NCBI GenBank assembly: GCA_910589415.1
Contig: OU342639.1
Coordinates: forward strand, 16,066,268-16,130,267
Direction: 5' to 3'
From: Malachius bipustulatus
Lineage: Eukaryota; Arthropoda; Insecta; Coleoptera; Melyridae
DNA length: 64,000 bases
In this document: positions 1-10,843 of the stretch, in pieces
How positions within the stretch are numbered: the stretch's first letter is position 1
Layout: each line of letters opens with the position of its first letter
Program-made: the position numbers and the translations under genes
The notes under the pieces: generated by a model
Databases searched by the model: none
What the model saw: only the letters and a program-made list of their open reading frames with translations
What the model was told of the DNA's origin: nothing

Positions 1-191
1 AAAGGCACTAAAAATAATATAACGAGACCGCTCTGGAAAAATTCTAGTAGTTGATTCTTTAACATTCCAGTCCTAGATTCACCATTTCGTTGTTTATGTT
101 TACATTACATTCCTTTTTTTTATACTGAGTTGGTCAATGACACGTTCGCGACAATTCCAGTCACATGTCATATGACACATTGACAGACAGT

Positions 192-609
192 TGTTAGTTC
201 TATGGATTACTGGAGTGGTCTCGCCGAACAATCTGACATTTCCAGAATCCACGGCCGGTGCGCCGGTGTGAGTTCTACAACCTACGAGAAGGTTCCTGCT
301 GTTTCGATGACGCGTCGGGGGACTATATAAGGGCCGCCGTATGGCTGCGAGTCAGTAGTAGTATCCTGGACGTAAAGGTGAAAGCTGAAGGATAGACAGA
401 GCACAGTAGTGGAGTGAAGTGTGAAGTAAGGAAGCCAGTAGTGACAGTATAGCGGATATAAAGAATAGACAAGTACAAGTAGTGTAGTATCTGTGAGTGG
501 AGATAAGAGAACAGCTGTGTGTGTTTATTATTGAGAATTAGAGATTATAATTTGGTCAATAAAGATTTGCAGACTTTGGTGGTGATTTATTATTGTGAGA
601 CCCGTAACA
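192..609 (+). mobile_element. Probable LTR of an LTR retrotransposon
   Basis: A 418-bp block starts TGTTA and ends TAACA, the inverted ends expected of an LTR. In the right order it holds a TATA box (324-330), a TCAGT initiator (352-356) and an AATAAA signal (558-563). The sequence just after it (about 610-830) resembles the start of the dispersed repeat family at 3925, 24290 and 26330, which would be internal region. No second LTR, no clear primer-binding site and no gag/pol were recognised, so this is a solo or truncated copy. Classification is inference. Confidence 0.5.
324..356 (+). promoter_or_regulatory. Core promoter inside the LTR (TATA plus initiator)
   Basis: TATATAA at 324-330 is followed 22 bp later by TCAGT at 352-356. 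This is the usual spacing of a TATA box and an arthropod initiator. Transcription would start near 353 and run into the element's remains. Confidence 0.45.
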
Positions 610-830
610 ATAATAGGTTTTGAGAATTCGATCCTGGCAAGAATCGTCGATTAAATACGCCGAGTCTCGGAAGTAACAACTTGACGACAAAGCCAACTGC
701 CTCGAAGCCTACAGACCAGTATTGGCACCGGATGTAGCTTTCTATTAATCGTATCATGACCATAAGTCATGATGTCATGCTTTTTGGAATTCGAATGCAC
801 AATAATCCTGCGAGAGGCAAATTCATATAT
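610..830 (+). repeat. Remnant of the R1 dispersed repeat family
   Basis: The segment around 645-800 (regularly spaced matches such as CGCCGAGTCTCGGAA, CCGGATGTAGCTTTC and GATGTCATGCTTTTTGGAAT) resembles 26460-26610 and, more weakly, 4150-4210. Because it follows an LTR here, the R1 family may be internal sequence of that retrotransposon. Confidence 0.4.
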
Positions 831-1289
831 CAGGGAAAGCTCGTCCGAACATTGACATCAAATTAAAAATTGCAACACGTGTAAGCCGTTTTCCGATATC
901 TTGAGCCGTTTGTAACGTCTCATCTTTGAAAATTGAAAATAGTGTTTTTGATTTGTATTTTCATATTATATAATCTAATATATTATATTAAATACTTATG
1001 TATTTGCACCCATAAAATGGATAATCGATTTACAAATTTCTTTATTGTACTTGAATTACAACAGTCATTGCTCAATGCTCAGTACAACTATTACAGTGGA
1101 CTATTACAGAAATAATAAAAACAAACATAAAGGCAAACAGTAAAAATTTAAAACGCACAGCAAGTCAACATAACACCGGGAACAGTGAGGGTCGAGACGC
1201 GCAGAGACACCAAAGACATCAATTTTAACTGCTACTGTTAACCCAATTCTTATTACTGGATTTCCTCAGTAAATATGAAACTGCAATAA

Positions 1290-1860
1290 TATACAGGGTG
1301 TCCTATTTAAAAAAAAATACAATTTACTGATGAGTTAAGGAACACATAGGTCAATAAAAAATAAATTTAAGTTATAAAATTTAATTGTTTTTTTCCGTTT
1401 TTTCCAAACTCAACATTTAAGGATTTATTGGGGGGTACCAAGACTTTTCAACAGTTATTTTCATTTAATAGTCTGCTCGAGAATTTCACTCAAAATAAGA
1501 AATTCCGATTTTTCTGTTTTCAGGATATTCCAGCAACGACTGCAGTTTTCCTAAATTTTCTTTAAGATTCTTTTTTTCAAGTGGGAACATCTGTCTTGCT
1601 ATGCAAATAAGACACAGTTGCTTCAATCTGGTAATTTTGGCTTCGAGAACTAGCTCATATAGCCACAGAATAGTTTTAATCATATAAATATGTAGTTAAC
1701 AATCTATATGACGAACATAACAATGTTCACTTGTTTCTAAGTCACAAATTTCTCAATTTAAACGCCAACTGTGAAAACCAATCTTGTTTTTTCTTCTCAG
1801 ACAATCTGAAAATGCAATAACATAGGCGCATTCCATTAAAAAAAAAACATAACTTTGATA
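1290..1860. repeat. Degenerate MITE-like repeat
   Basis: The left part begins ACAGGGTGTCCTATTTAAAA after TA and the right part near 1800-1850 holds TCAGACAATCTGAAAATGCA. The same pieces recur at 57930-57985. The inner stretch near 1500-1560 resembles the arms of the foldbacks at 18185 and 20718. Too decayed to place the ends. Confidence 0.3.
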
Positions 1861-3924
1861 TGCCACTGTCATATAGGGCACCTGTATAAGAGTAGAACTA
1901 CATGCACATTATTTTTCTTCCTGAAGAAGGGTATCCAGTGCAGTGTTGTCACTTTTTTTTCCACAAAATGTGTCATATCTTCCCCTAATCCACAATGGAT
2001 GCCTGCGGTGCTGTCCGAGTCCGCCATTTCGGGATTTCGGGTATATGATCAACACATAAAAGTGGCAACATGTTTTATTGTGGACAAAAACATTACACAC
2101 TTGTTTTGTGATATTTTTTTATGATTTGTTTCACTGCCACAAAAAAAAATAATTGGCTTGGAAAATTAGATAATATTAATGACAAGATGTGTATAAAAAC
2201 TGGGTTCTGTATCTTAAACGGTTCCTGAGATATCGTAAAAAAACTGAAGAAAATTTTCATTTTTTAATCTGTAAATATCTCGAAAACGGTACATTCTGGA
2301 TTCTGGATTTTTTGGGGGGAGGGCAGAACAAGTACGCTGCACTGAGGACTCAGGTGGCCTATTATGCTTCCCCCTTTCCCTAGTAGCGTCTCTCCTTAAG
2401 CCATCCCAGGCTCAGAAAGAACTGGTCCAGGGCGTCTGGAGGGGCTTCAGAGAGGTTGTTGAGGCTTGGCTGATGTGAACCAAGCAAACGGTACATTTGC
2501 GGACCCATGTTAATAGTAACTTTTTTTCTGAGAATAAGGCAGGGAATCATACTTTTTATTTTCCGACACATGTTGTGAAACACTTGTATATAAGTCCTTT
2601 ATTTAAACTTATTAGTGAACCGAGTGACAGATGACATGAGTCAAAAAATGACACAAACCAACTATTCTGTGAATACTATTTTTCATTACATTTAATAGCT
2701 TGGATGACATTTATACGATAATCTTGCCCTAGTGCCGATCATCATTCCCGTAGTCCTAGTTGTCATATCGCTTCCTTGATCGCTCCTAACTTATAAGCGG
2801 AATTAGTCAAATTTTTTAAACAAATTTTAGAATAAATTCAATTTTTGTTAATGAATAAACGGTTTTATGCTAATTGGAAGGCAAAATAAAAACAACTTAC
2901 AAACAATTAATCATCCTGTTTATTAAAAACTATTAACTTTTACCCGACTTCCGAGATGTCCTCATACTTAGAAAAATCCGGACTATCAATTTCCAGTCCG
3001 AAGACGGTAGGCTGCCATTGAAAAAAAAACGCCCAAAATGGTGGGGGGGGGGATGAAAAACGGTAAGGGTAAAAATTCAAATTGAGGCTGAAAAGATGCC
3101 AAGTAAAAAATTAAAGTTGACGTGTCCGAGCTTTTTTTTCAAAAATATTTTTTCTCTCAATTATGAAATTTATTCCATAAGTGGTATATATACAGGGTAT
3201 AAACGACTTGCTCAGCTTTACACAATGGCAAAACATATTTTTTCAATCAAATTAACACATTACGAAAAACAAATGTCAAAAATTAGGTACGTTAATAGGT
3301 CAAAATCGCTAATTTCCCATATCAATTTTTGAACTGAAATTTTCACAGTTAACAACTACTTATATGATATTCACTTGAAAATGATCAAGAAGTCAATTTA
3401 CAAAATGGCGATAATAACTAATCAGTAAAAACGGCAATAACTGAATCAGCAGCACATAAAAATGCACCATGCGATTGATACGCGAGAAGGTTTGAATTAT
3501 TTTTGAGATATTACCGGGTCATATTGCTTTGAAAAATGGGCATAAATATGAAAACGGTAGAAAACCAGTGATAAATATAAATTTTATTTTTGAACACACA
3601 CATTAATAAAACCTACTGTAAGATAATGGCCGCGAGTCTTCGAGGAGACTATATCACCCGATGTGAAGAGAAGGTGTGTGAAATCAATTTTGAACTCGGT
3701 TTTGTTTCCGTTCTGATAGTCCGTCCCCCATCGATCTTCCCGACAAATTGATCAATTTAAATTAATCAACTAGAGTAAGTAACCAGACTAGACATTCCGA
3801 TCACTCTGGGTTGGGTTAATTTATAATTTGTCATTTGAATTAAAATTATAAATTTCGAGACACCCGAAGATGGTTAAAAAATATATGGTCATTATTTACA
3901 TCTGGGTATCCTACAGGTTCACTA
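1861..3924. other. No gene seen; repeat-like intronic DNA
   Basis: This stretch lies upstream of the first yki exon in the window, so it is probably yki intron. I see only short chance reading frames, A/T homopolymers and scraps of repeats. No conserved coding frame or RNA gene was recognised. Confidence 0.6.
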
Positions 3925-4440
3925 TGGCACCTGTATAATAGGGGTGGAGGACGTACCTATATAGTAACACCAGGAAGGTATAAAATGCATGGTTAGCAAA
4001 AAAATCAGTCTAGGGAGTCCGGTCCTGGTTAGAATTGCGAATAAACGCATAATGAACATGCACCAGAAGTGATGAATACGTCAAGGCCATCGCGTCGTAA
4101 CGAGGCGGATGCGACCGGCAAGGCACAGAGCAGTATTCGACAGGGGTATAGTTCCTCATATCGTATCCAGACTATAGGGACTGATGTCACGCTTTTCGAA
4201 ATGAAAATGCAAAATAAATGCAAAATTCAAAATAATAATCGTGCTACTGTTAATCTCGAAGATATTCCTTGCCCCGAAAGTGAAGAAAAAATAGCATTGC
4301 GACCGTAGTGTCAAAGAGGCCTTAGTTGTGACCTTAATATTAGTTTGCAATGGCTGTTTTTAGTTTCTTACCCACCCAGCACCCCTATAGGTCGTTTCTC
4401 GATCCCGAAAAAATTGATGGAACTTATAGAAGACTAGGAT
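3925..4440 (+). repeat. R1 dispersed repeat, copy 1
   Basis: This shares long matches with 26330-26830 (+) and 24290-24790 (reverse). They include a start near ATAGTAACACCAGGAAGGTA, a middle with AATCGTGCTACTGTTAATCT and a tail with TTACCCACCCAGCACCCCTA. A 79-codon frame (4069-4308) is open but matches nothing I know. Probably part of a retrotransposon internal region. Confidence 0.6.
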
Positions 4441-5020
4441 GTAAAATGTAAATATTTACCCATATTTAATGATGATGTAAGTGACCTAAGGAATAGGTAC
4501 AATTTGTTATGAATCCTACAATTATTTAGACTTGGTGTACGCATTGCATATGTTGCTAGAGCCTAGACCATTGCTCATTGCAAAGCTAATCTAATCTCTA
4601 AAGTTGAAAACAGACATAGACACCTTGCAGAATCAGCATAAAAGTCGTCGGTGTGGTGATAATTGAAACGCAGATTGTTTCCCATCCCAGTCATCAGCAT
4701 TTTTATTTATTATAATAATAATTGTTTTGTGTTGACTTGACACAGCATCGTATATAGTTTTATATAGTATTATTTAATAAAATTTTCTGTCTGTATTTTA
4801 TTGTGACTGTTACTGTTAACTAGCCGGCGTAACCTGAGCTTTGCAATAACATGCAGGTAAATTGACCCATTAAAAACTATATTATATTATAGGTCACGCT
4901 ATAAATTTTCACATCATGCCGTGAGAATTTGTACAATTACAGCTTTGAATGATAATCATTTATAGGAGCAAGGAGAATTTGAAATGCGTGTTAAATTAAC
5001 GATAAACAATTTATTTCCAG

Positions 5021-5145
5021 TCATATAACAAGGACGACGACTTGGGAGGATCCACGAAAATCACTGGCAGCTCAAACGGCAGCACAACACCAGAGTGCAG
5101 AACAATTACTTACACAAGTCTCGCCACAGTCACCTACTTCCACAT
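5021..5145 (+). CDS. yki: Yorkie exon: second half of WW1
   Basis: Part of Yorkie, the transcriptional coactivator that the Hippo pathway (Warts kinase) restrains and that works in the nucleus with the TEAD factor Scalloped. The exon follows an acceptor (ttatttccag) and ends at a donor (gtaagt at 5146). It completes a split Asn codon and reads HITRTTTWEDPRKSLAAQ, the second half of a WW domain with its second Trp and the Pro of the binding face, then a Gln-rich linker. It ends with 1 nt of a split codon, which fits the later WW2 exon. The first half of WW1, the TEAD-binding domain and the main Warts site must lie upstream of this window. Confidence 0.9.
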
Positions 5146-5559
5146 GTAAGTTTAGAAAGCGTTTTTCGAAAATTCATTCCTGGTTACTCGCAGCTGTTCC
5201 TAACTGTTAATATCCGTTACTACATCGGTTACTACTGCGTTCGTTTGTAATCGATACTAAGTCTTTTGTAGTACTGGAACTGGATGGATATTTATAATAA
5301 AGAGGCCTAACTCTTGCTTTATCGTGATCGTAATAATCAGTCACTGATTGTTAACTTCACGCAGCCAAAAACAAAAAAAAAAATTTAATTCTTTAATTAC
5401 CTACTTCAAAATTTCAAATTTTATTTAATTTTGAAAAAAATGAGTAGGTAGGTAGGTATTATATCAATTTTTTTATTGTTTAATGTTGGTGAAATTAATG
5501 TAAACGCAATATTCCTTGCAAACTACAACTAAATAATTAATTAAAACAATTAATTGTCG

Positions 5560-6000
5560 TGGATTTTTTTAAGAAACAATTTTTCTCCAACTTCACAATA
5601 TGAAAGTCAGCGAAGCAGTTTGAGCGAATCCACTCGCACATTGCTTTAACTTGCTTTTTTTCGTTAATTCATATCTTTATACAAGCTGGTTCGATGTAGC
5701 CGTCTCGCAGAAAAACTAAAAAAAAAATAAAAATTGGAAAATATTTTCATATTTTTGATAAACAGATGATTTTTAGGGAGTGTTTCTTCATCAACATTAA
5801 AAACTTGATTGTTTTTTAAATAAAGTAGGAGTAACTAATTCTAAATTGGCACAAATAATTAAAACTGACCTAGCGGCAAATTCCTGCTCAAACAAAAAAT
5901 AAAACTTTGATAAGCGAATAGTTTTTCGGGAGTGTTTCGATAACTTTCATCGACATTGAGGTACTAGATACTTTGAAAATAAGTCTTTGGTTAATCGATG
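5560..6000. repeat. Repeat fragment related to 19720-20130
   Basis: Both places share blocks such as CTAGCGRCAAATTCCTG followed by an AT-rich run, and a block like GAAGCAGTTT in opposite orientation. They look like remains of one foldback family. The ends are unclear. Confidence 0.35.
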
Positions 6001-6393
6001 AGCTGGTGTGACGTATCTTAATTGGTCTGCAGATGTGTCGATCTCTATAATACATAATAAGTTGGTGTACAGAGGTGAATTTAATATTGCTTGGCAGAGC
6101 TAGTTGTAATTGAGTTGCTGTTGCTAGTAAAGTATAAAGTGTGATTTTATTTTATTCTTGTTATTAGTGAGGTAATATTCAATCTTCGATTTATTAAATA
6201 TGCCTTTTACAAGAGATCAGCTGGATGATATCTCAAGAATTGTAGCCGATGCTACAAAAAAATTGCCGATAATGTGTCCCAGATAGTGGAGAGGAATTTA
6301 TATTCAAAAATTAAATCGCTGGAACAGGAGGTAAAAAAATTCGAATAAAAATAAAAATCTAGGTCATATGAGTATAATTTATTGAAAAAGAGC

Positions 6394-6433
6394 TTGTTAA
6401 CCGGTTTCGGGGGTTAGCCCATCATCAGGACAA
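6394..6433 (-). ncRNA. Hammerhead ribozyme motif (left copy)
   Basis: On the minus strand: TTGTC, CTGATGA, a GGG-CTAA-CCC hairpin, GAAA, the short palindromic stem ACCGGT, then T and AACAA. The catalytic core bases are intact. Stem I has lost one base pair at its base compared with the right copy (A in place of G). Helix III is very short, as in Penelope-type hammerheads. Confidence 0.55.
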
Positions 6434-6977
6434 CTGCAAGTGAGATTTATGTCAGATAGAGATGTTTTATATAAAATTAATAATTAAAAAATTATTATTG
6501 GTTACCTAATTACAATTACAAAGGATACTCACTTGTCATCCAACAGATAAGGGACCTTCATCTTGTTAAAATATCAATAATTAATTTCTCTCATTTCCTG
6601 GTCGTCCCGCCTCACGGTTCGGTCCAGTTTAACTTGCTCTATTAAATAATGTCGAATTAATATGTAATATCAAATCCTATCTTCAATAGGTAAATCAATC
6701 TCAACCCTTTTCACTTCGAAAAGGTTTAAATTATTTTTAACATCGATGTAAGTAGCATAATTCACTGGAATTTTTGTACGACAATTGTTATTGAGTCTTA
6801 TATTGGAACCTTCATCTTCATCTATCACATGTATATACAATGTTAACACCTGTAAATTTTTGGAATTGCCAATAACTGACAAGTGAGTATCCTTTGTAAT
6901 TGTAATTAACCAATAATAATTTTTTAATTATTAATTTTATATAAAACATCTCTATCTGACATAAATCTCACTTGCAG

Positions 6978-7017
6978 TTGTCCTGATGATGGGCTAACCC
7001 CCGAAACCGGTTGACAA
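6978..7017 (+). ncRNA. Hammerhead ribozyme motif (right copy)
   Basis: TTGTC (6978-6982) pairs perfectly with GACAA (7013-7017) as stem I. CTGATGA (6983-6989) and GAAA (7003-7006) form the conserved core. GGG-CTAA-CCC makes stem II, and ACC/GGT makes a minimal helix III followed by the cleavage-site T (7012). All core nucleotides expected of a hammerhead are present. Such short helix III versions are thought to act best as dimers or co-transcriptionally. Confidence 0.65.
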
Positions 7018-7469
7018 GCTCTTTTTTCAATAAATTATACTCATATGACCTAGATTTTTATTGTTATTCGATGAATTTGAGTATACTATGGCCAACCTAT
7101 ATGGTAAAAAAATTGTCAGGAATAAATATAAGAACTTTTACTCCGGATGTTATTGCAAAGAGTCGGGATATTGAGGATATGCAGCGTCGTCGTAATAATG
7201 TGATTATTTATGGGCTGGATGAAAATGGTGAGTGATGATGAAAATAGAATTAGGGAAATAACAAAGCTGATATCACCCTCCCTTGATCTTCGTGATATCA
7301 ATTGTAGGAGGCTGGGGAAACAGAACCCTTTAAAACCATGGCCCATCAAGCTGACACTGGCCACCACCAGGGATGTGATCAATTTAGTGAAGGGAGCTAA
7401 AAGAATACGTAGTGAAGGTGCTTTTGAGTCTGTCTTTTTGAACAGGGATCAGATCCATGATGAAGGCTT

Positions 7470-8850
7470 GTTACTTTATTACCAAAATGTTTGTGGCCTC
7501 AGAAGGAAGGTTACTGATTTTTACTCATCAGTTTGTGAAGCGAGTTTTGATGTGGTTGCTTTGAGTGAGACCAATATGCAAAATGATAACTATGACAGTG
7601 AATTTTTCCCGGACACATACACAGTACCTATGTATCGGGAGGATAGAGATTTTGCTACCACGAATAAAGCTATAGTGCTTCATTCGTAAATATTGTGGGG
7701 GTTAGGTGTAGGTTTGGGGGAAAGGAATTTTATGCTTTTTCAATTTATGTTCCACCGTCAATACTAGCGGAGGAATTTGAGATGTATGAGTATGTTAGAA
7801 CAACTTGATTATTTTCAGCGTGAAAGTGTTATTATCATGGGCGATTTTAATATTCCTAATTTAACTAATAATGAGATAAACGACAGAAGGGTTACCTATG
7901 TCTTTGTGTTGTTTTCTGTCATTAAAAAAATTCACACAGCAAAATCATGCATACAGGGTGTCCCTGAATTGGTGTTACAAACTTAAAGGGGGGATAGTAC
8001 TTCCAAAAAAAATCAAATTTTTTTTTTAAACATACCCTTTAAAATGCACCGTTTTTGAGATACAGGATGTTTAAGTTGAAAAACAAAGGAAAAAAAAGGC
8101 GGACACTTCGAACATCTTTTGAAAACAAATTAACCACTAAACAATGTTAAAAATTTTCAAATTGTTAATACTTAGTGTTTTGTTAAATGGAATCTTGTTA
8201 ATAACAATCATTAAAATTCAATTTATCTATCGTTATGGTGTCAATGGTTTTCCAATTCATTAAAATTTTGTGTCTTTCAGTTTAATTTTTTGATCATAAA
8301 ATGCCCTTTTTTTCAAAAATGGTTAGTTTCACAAAAAATTACAAAGAATAATTTTTACTCCAAAAATTTACGTAAAAAACTCCAAAATTTTATAAAATGT
8401 TTCCAAGGCAGCTATCTTCCCAGTGGCGTAGAAAATAGGGGCGAAAAAACCTTGTCAACCTCAAAATCTCCGCCACTGCTTTATGCAAAGCCAATCATTT
8501 GTCATTAGAAATTATTACTTTTTTAAGGTTCCTATTTGTACAAAAGCTGGTATTCGTGCGACAAGCGGTTCCCAAGTTATCCGCAAAAAACGAATTAATT
8601 TTTTCAACTTAAACACCCTGTATCTCAAAAAAGGTGCATTTTAAAGGGTATATTTAAAAAAAATAAATTGAATTTTTTTGGACGTACTATCCTCCCTTTA
8701 AGTTTTAACACCAATTCGGGGACAGCCTGTATAATTACAGTAATAGATTACTAGATCTTGTATTGACTAAATGGTAAGTGTGACATTTTCCGGGATGATA
8801 ATCCACTAGTGAGAGTGGACCTGCACCTGCATCATCCGGCGTTGCATATT
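7470..8850 (+). pseudogene. Element A endonuclease remnant, interrupted by a MITE
   Basis: The reading frame at 7470-7689 shows APE-type endonuclease motifs: YYQNVCGLR (Asn motif) and VVALSETNM (catalytic Glu). After a frameshift, IIMGDFNIPNL (Asp-x-Asn motif) follows near 7840. After the MITE (7954-8729) it continues as SNRLLDLVLT and then DDNPLVRVDLH(x)HPAL near 8800, which is the end of the domain with the DxxPL/H signature. Several frameshifts make it non-functional. Confidence 0.7.
7954..8729. mobile_element. TA-flanked MITE with about 130-bp inverted arms
   Basis: The ends are CAGGGTGTCCCTGAATTGG on the left and its near reverse complement on the right (ending CCTG), each bordered by TA. 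The arms (about 7954-8085 and 8600-8729) match well, including an inner block TGAGATACAGGATGTTTAAG. The middle codes for nothing recognisable. The TA duplication and CAG ends suggest mobilisation by a Tc1/mariner-type transposase. It sits inside the endonuclease of element A. Confidence 0.75.
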
Positions 8851-10482
8851 TGTTTCTCACTGTACGACAGTTTGCCGAGACTTCTCTAACCCATCGCAGA
8901 GAGTCAACAATTTTCGTAGGACTGACTATTCTAGGTCTATATCGTGCACTATCTCTGGTAGGCTGGTCGTTTTTGGGATTTTTTAGAGACGTAAATGTAA
9001 CATGCAGTAATTTCTATAATACGAGTATACTTCATGGGTTATTTGATGAATATGTTCCGCTTTTCAGAAATTATCCCCGAAGATACCCGCCTTGGTTCTC
9101 TAAAGTTATAATTATTAACATTCGTAAAAAATATAAACATTTTCATAAATACAAACAATTCGTGACTTATATTGTACTATACAATTACCACCTTTCAGAG
9201 TATAGGAAACTGAGATCTGTTATTAAGGGCGAAATTACTCTGGCCTATCGGCGATCTCTTCAAAATGTTCAAGAGTCGGTGAAGTCAGACCCGGCAGGAA
9301 TTTTTGGATATATATGCAGTCTAAGTAAGAAACAGACGTCAATAATTCCGGGAAAAATGGAGGACTATAACTTATATACGGACCATCAGGACATAGTGGA
9401 TAGTTTTGCCCAATACTTTAGCAGTGTTTTTTCAGTGTAGCAAAATTCAGATATCCCGGTTGCTATGCCTAATGGCACTAATTATTTGCACATCATGAAT
9501 ATTACAAATGATGAAATATTAGTTGCTGGAAAAAAATTAAAGAGCAAAATGACGTCTGGGTCTGATAAAATACCATCTTTTTTAGTCCGCGACTCTTCAG
9601 CATCAGTAGTCTTGGTATATCCGCTGAGCATTATATTTAATTTATCATTAAAGACTTGTACGTTTCCAGCTCTGTGGAAAGTGTCAAAGGTTTCACCGGT
9701 CCTTAAATCTGGACCAGCATCTTTATTGTCAAATTATCGCCCTATAGCTATTCAATCAAACTTTTCTAAACTTTTTGAGATTGTCTTATACATACAACAG
9801 AATCTATCCGGAGTTTGGAAATACAATTTCATCTAGTCAGCATGGATTTTTGAAGAAACGATCTACCATGACAAATTTGGCTAGTTTTTCCCAGTTCACA
9901 TCTCAGATACTGGATGATAGGGGTCAGGTTGACGACATATACACTGATATTCCTAAAGCATTTGATCGACTTGACCACCACATCCTTCTTCAAAAATTGA
10001 ACGTGCTCGGATTCAGTTCACAACTTTGCAGTTTTTTTTTAGATTCTTCCTCGAAGATCGTCAGTTTTATGTTTTTTTACAGGGAATACAGTTCATCTTG
10101 CTTCTATGCTAAATCAGATGTACCTACCTCAAGGTTCAAACTCGGGACCGTTATTATTTTTATATTTTATAAATGATCTTGGTAATTCTATCCAGTGCAA
10201 GAAATTACTTCATGCTGACGACTTGAAAATTTTACATCAGATCGTGACTGCGGATGATTGCAGGTTTCTTCAGGCCCAAATAGCACAAGTTGATAAATGG
10301 TGCCATCAGAATAATTTAGAGTTAAATTTATCGAAGTGCAAAATAGTCACATATACAAAGAAAATAGGATCTATTCTTTATCCGTACGTTATAGTCAATG
10401 TAACGTGTGGCCAGAGATGATTTCATCACGGATCTCGGTGTCACATTTGACTCAAAGTTCTCCTTTAAAATGCACGTAGAAA
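8850..10482 (+). pseudogene. Element A linker and reverse transcriptase remnant
   Basis: Overlapping frames at 8850-9440, 9465-9836, 9775-10176 and 10106-10420 are one RT broken by frameshifts. Recognisable blocks are SLLSNYRPIAI (RT motif 1), SSQHGFLKKRST, DIPKAFDRLDHHILLQKL (motif A, normally F-S-K-A-F-D), LPQGSNSGPLLFLYFINDL (motif B) and LLHADDLKIL (motif C, A-D-D kept but preceded by His). The frame then runs into 10482, where the CR1-like element begins. Confidence 0.75.
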
Positions 10483-10513
10483 GTAATAATAATAATAATA
10501 ATAATAATATTTA
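10483..10513 (-). repeat. (ATT)n microsatellite tail of the CR1-like LINE
   Basis: A run of about nine AAT units (+ strand) sits exactly at the 3' boundary of the LINE, next to the TAGAAA target copy. It is followed inside by AATATTTATT. LINEs of this superfamily often end in short tandem repeats made during target-primed reverse transcription. Confidence 0.75.
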
Positions 10514-10843
10514 TTTCCATATGTTATTACAAAGTAAATAAAAATAAAAACTTTTCACAATGAGAGTACAATTTTTGGATTACAAAATACATTATGAATT
10601 TTAATTACATTAAATAAGTTAGTACTACTTTTCTTTTGTTGTTTAAATTTCTATGTTTTAAAGTTTTCCTTTTCTTTATTTTCACATTGGATGGAAAGAG
10701 AAATGTCTCCAAAAGCTAGCTTGTGTGGAGACATCTACAATTTTTTAAAGCTATTATTTAGTCTCAGAGAAAATTGAACATAATTTCCCACTCTTAAGGG
10801 ATAATATCACTTCTAAAGTGTGTTTTTATATCGCTTATATAAT

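Larger units (their letters stand above)
6345..7066. mobile_element. Penelope-like inverted terminal pair with hammerhead motifs
   Basis: Two arms of about 190 bp, nearly identical and inverted (about 6345-6536 and 6880-7066), flank about 340 bp of unrecognised AT-rich sequence. TTCGA stands on both outer sides (6340-6344 and 7067-7071) and is a candidate target duplication. Each arm contains a hammerhead ribozyme core. Hammerheads are known in the terminal repeats of Penelope-like retroelements, which suggests the class. No reverse transcriptase or GIY-YIG domain is present, so the unit is non-autonomous or internally deleted. The 70-codon minus frame between the arms is not recognised. Confidence 0.6.
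6200..7460 (+). pseudogene. Element A ORF1 remnant, interrupted
   Basis: The reading frame opens at ATG 6200 (MPFTRDQLDDISRIVADA). It shifts at an A-run, then continues as a charged coiled-coil-like stretch (IVERNLYSKIKSLEQEV) to 6344. After the inserted Penelope-like unit (6345-7066) it resumes at 7067. It reaches a motif typical of LINE ORF1 proteins (RRRNNVIIYGLDENG, about 7175-7230), shifts frame, and continues to about 7460. There it runs directly into endonuclease sequence, so a deletion seems to have removed the end of ORF1 and the ORF2 start. The family role would be RNA binding and chaperoning. Confidence 0.65.

Noticed and set aside
1..4900. Upstream Yorkie exon with the TEAD-binding domain
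   Set aside because: I looked for the first half of WW1 and for the TEAD-binding helix before 5021 and saw neither, so it must be outside the window.
6670..6882. 70-codon minus frame between the hammerhead arms
   Set aside because: No recognised domain, and the frame runs into the arm; too short to support as a gene.
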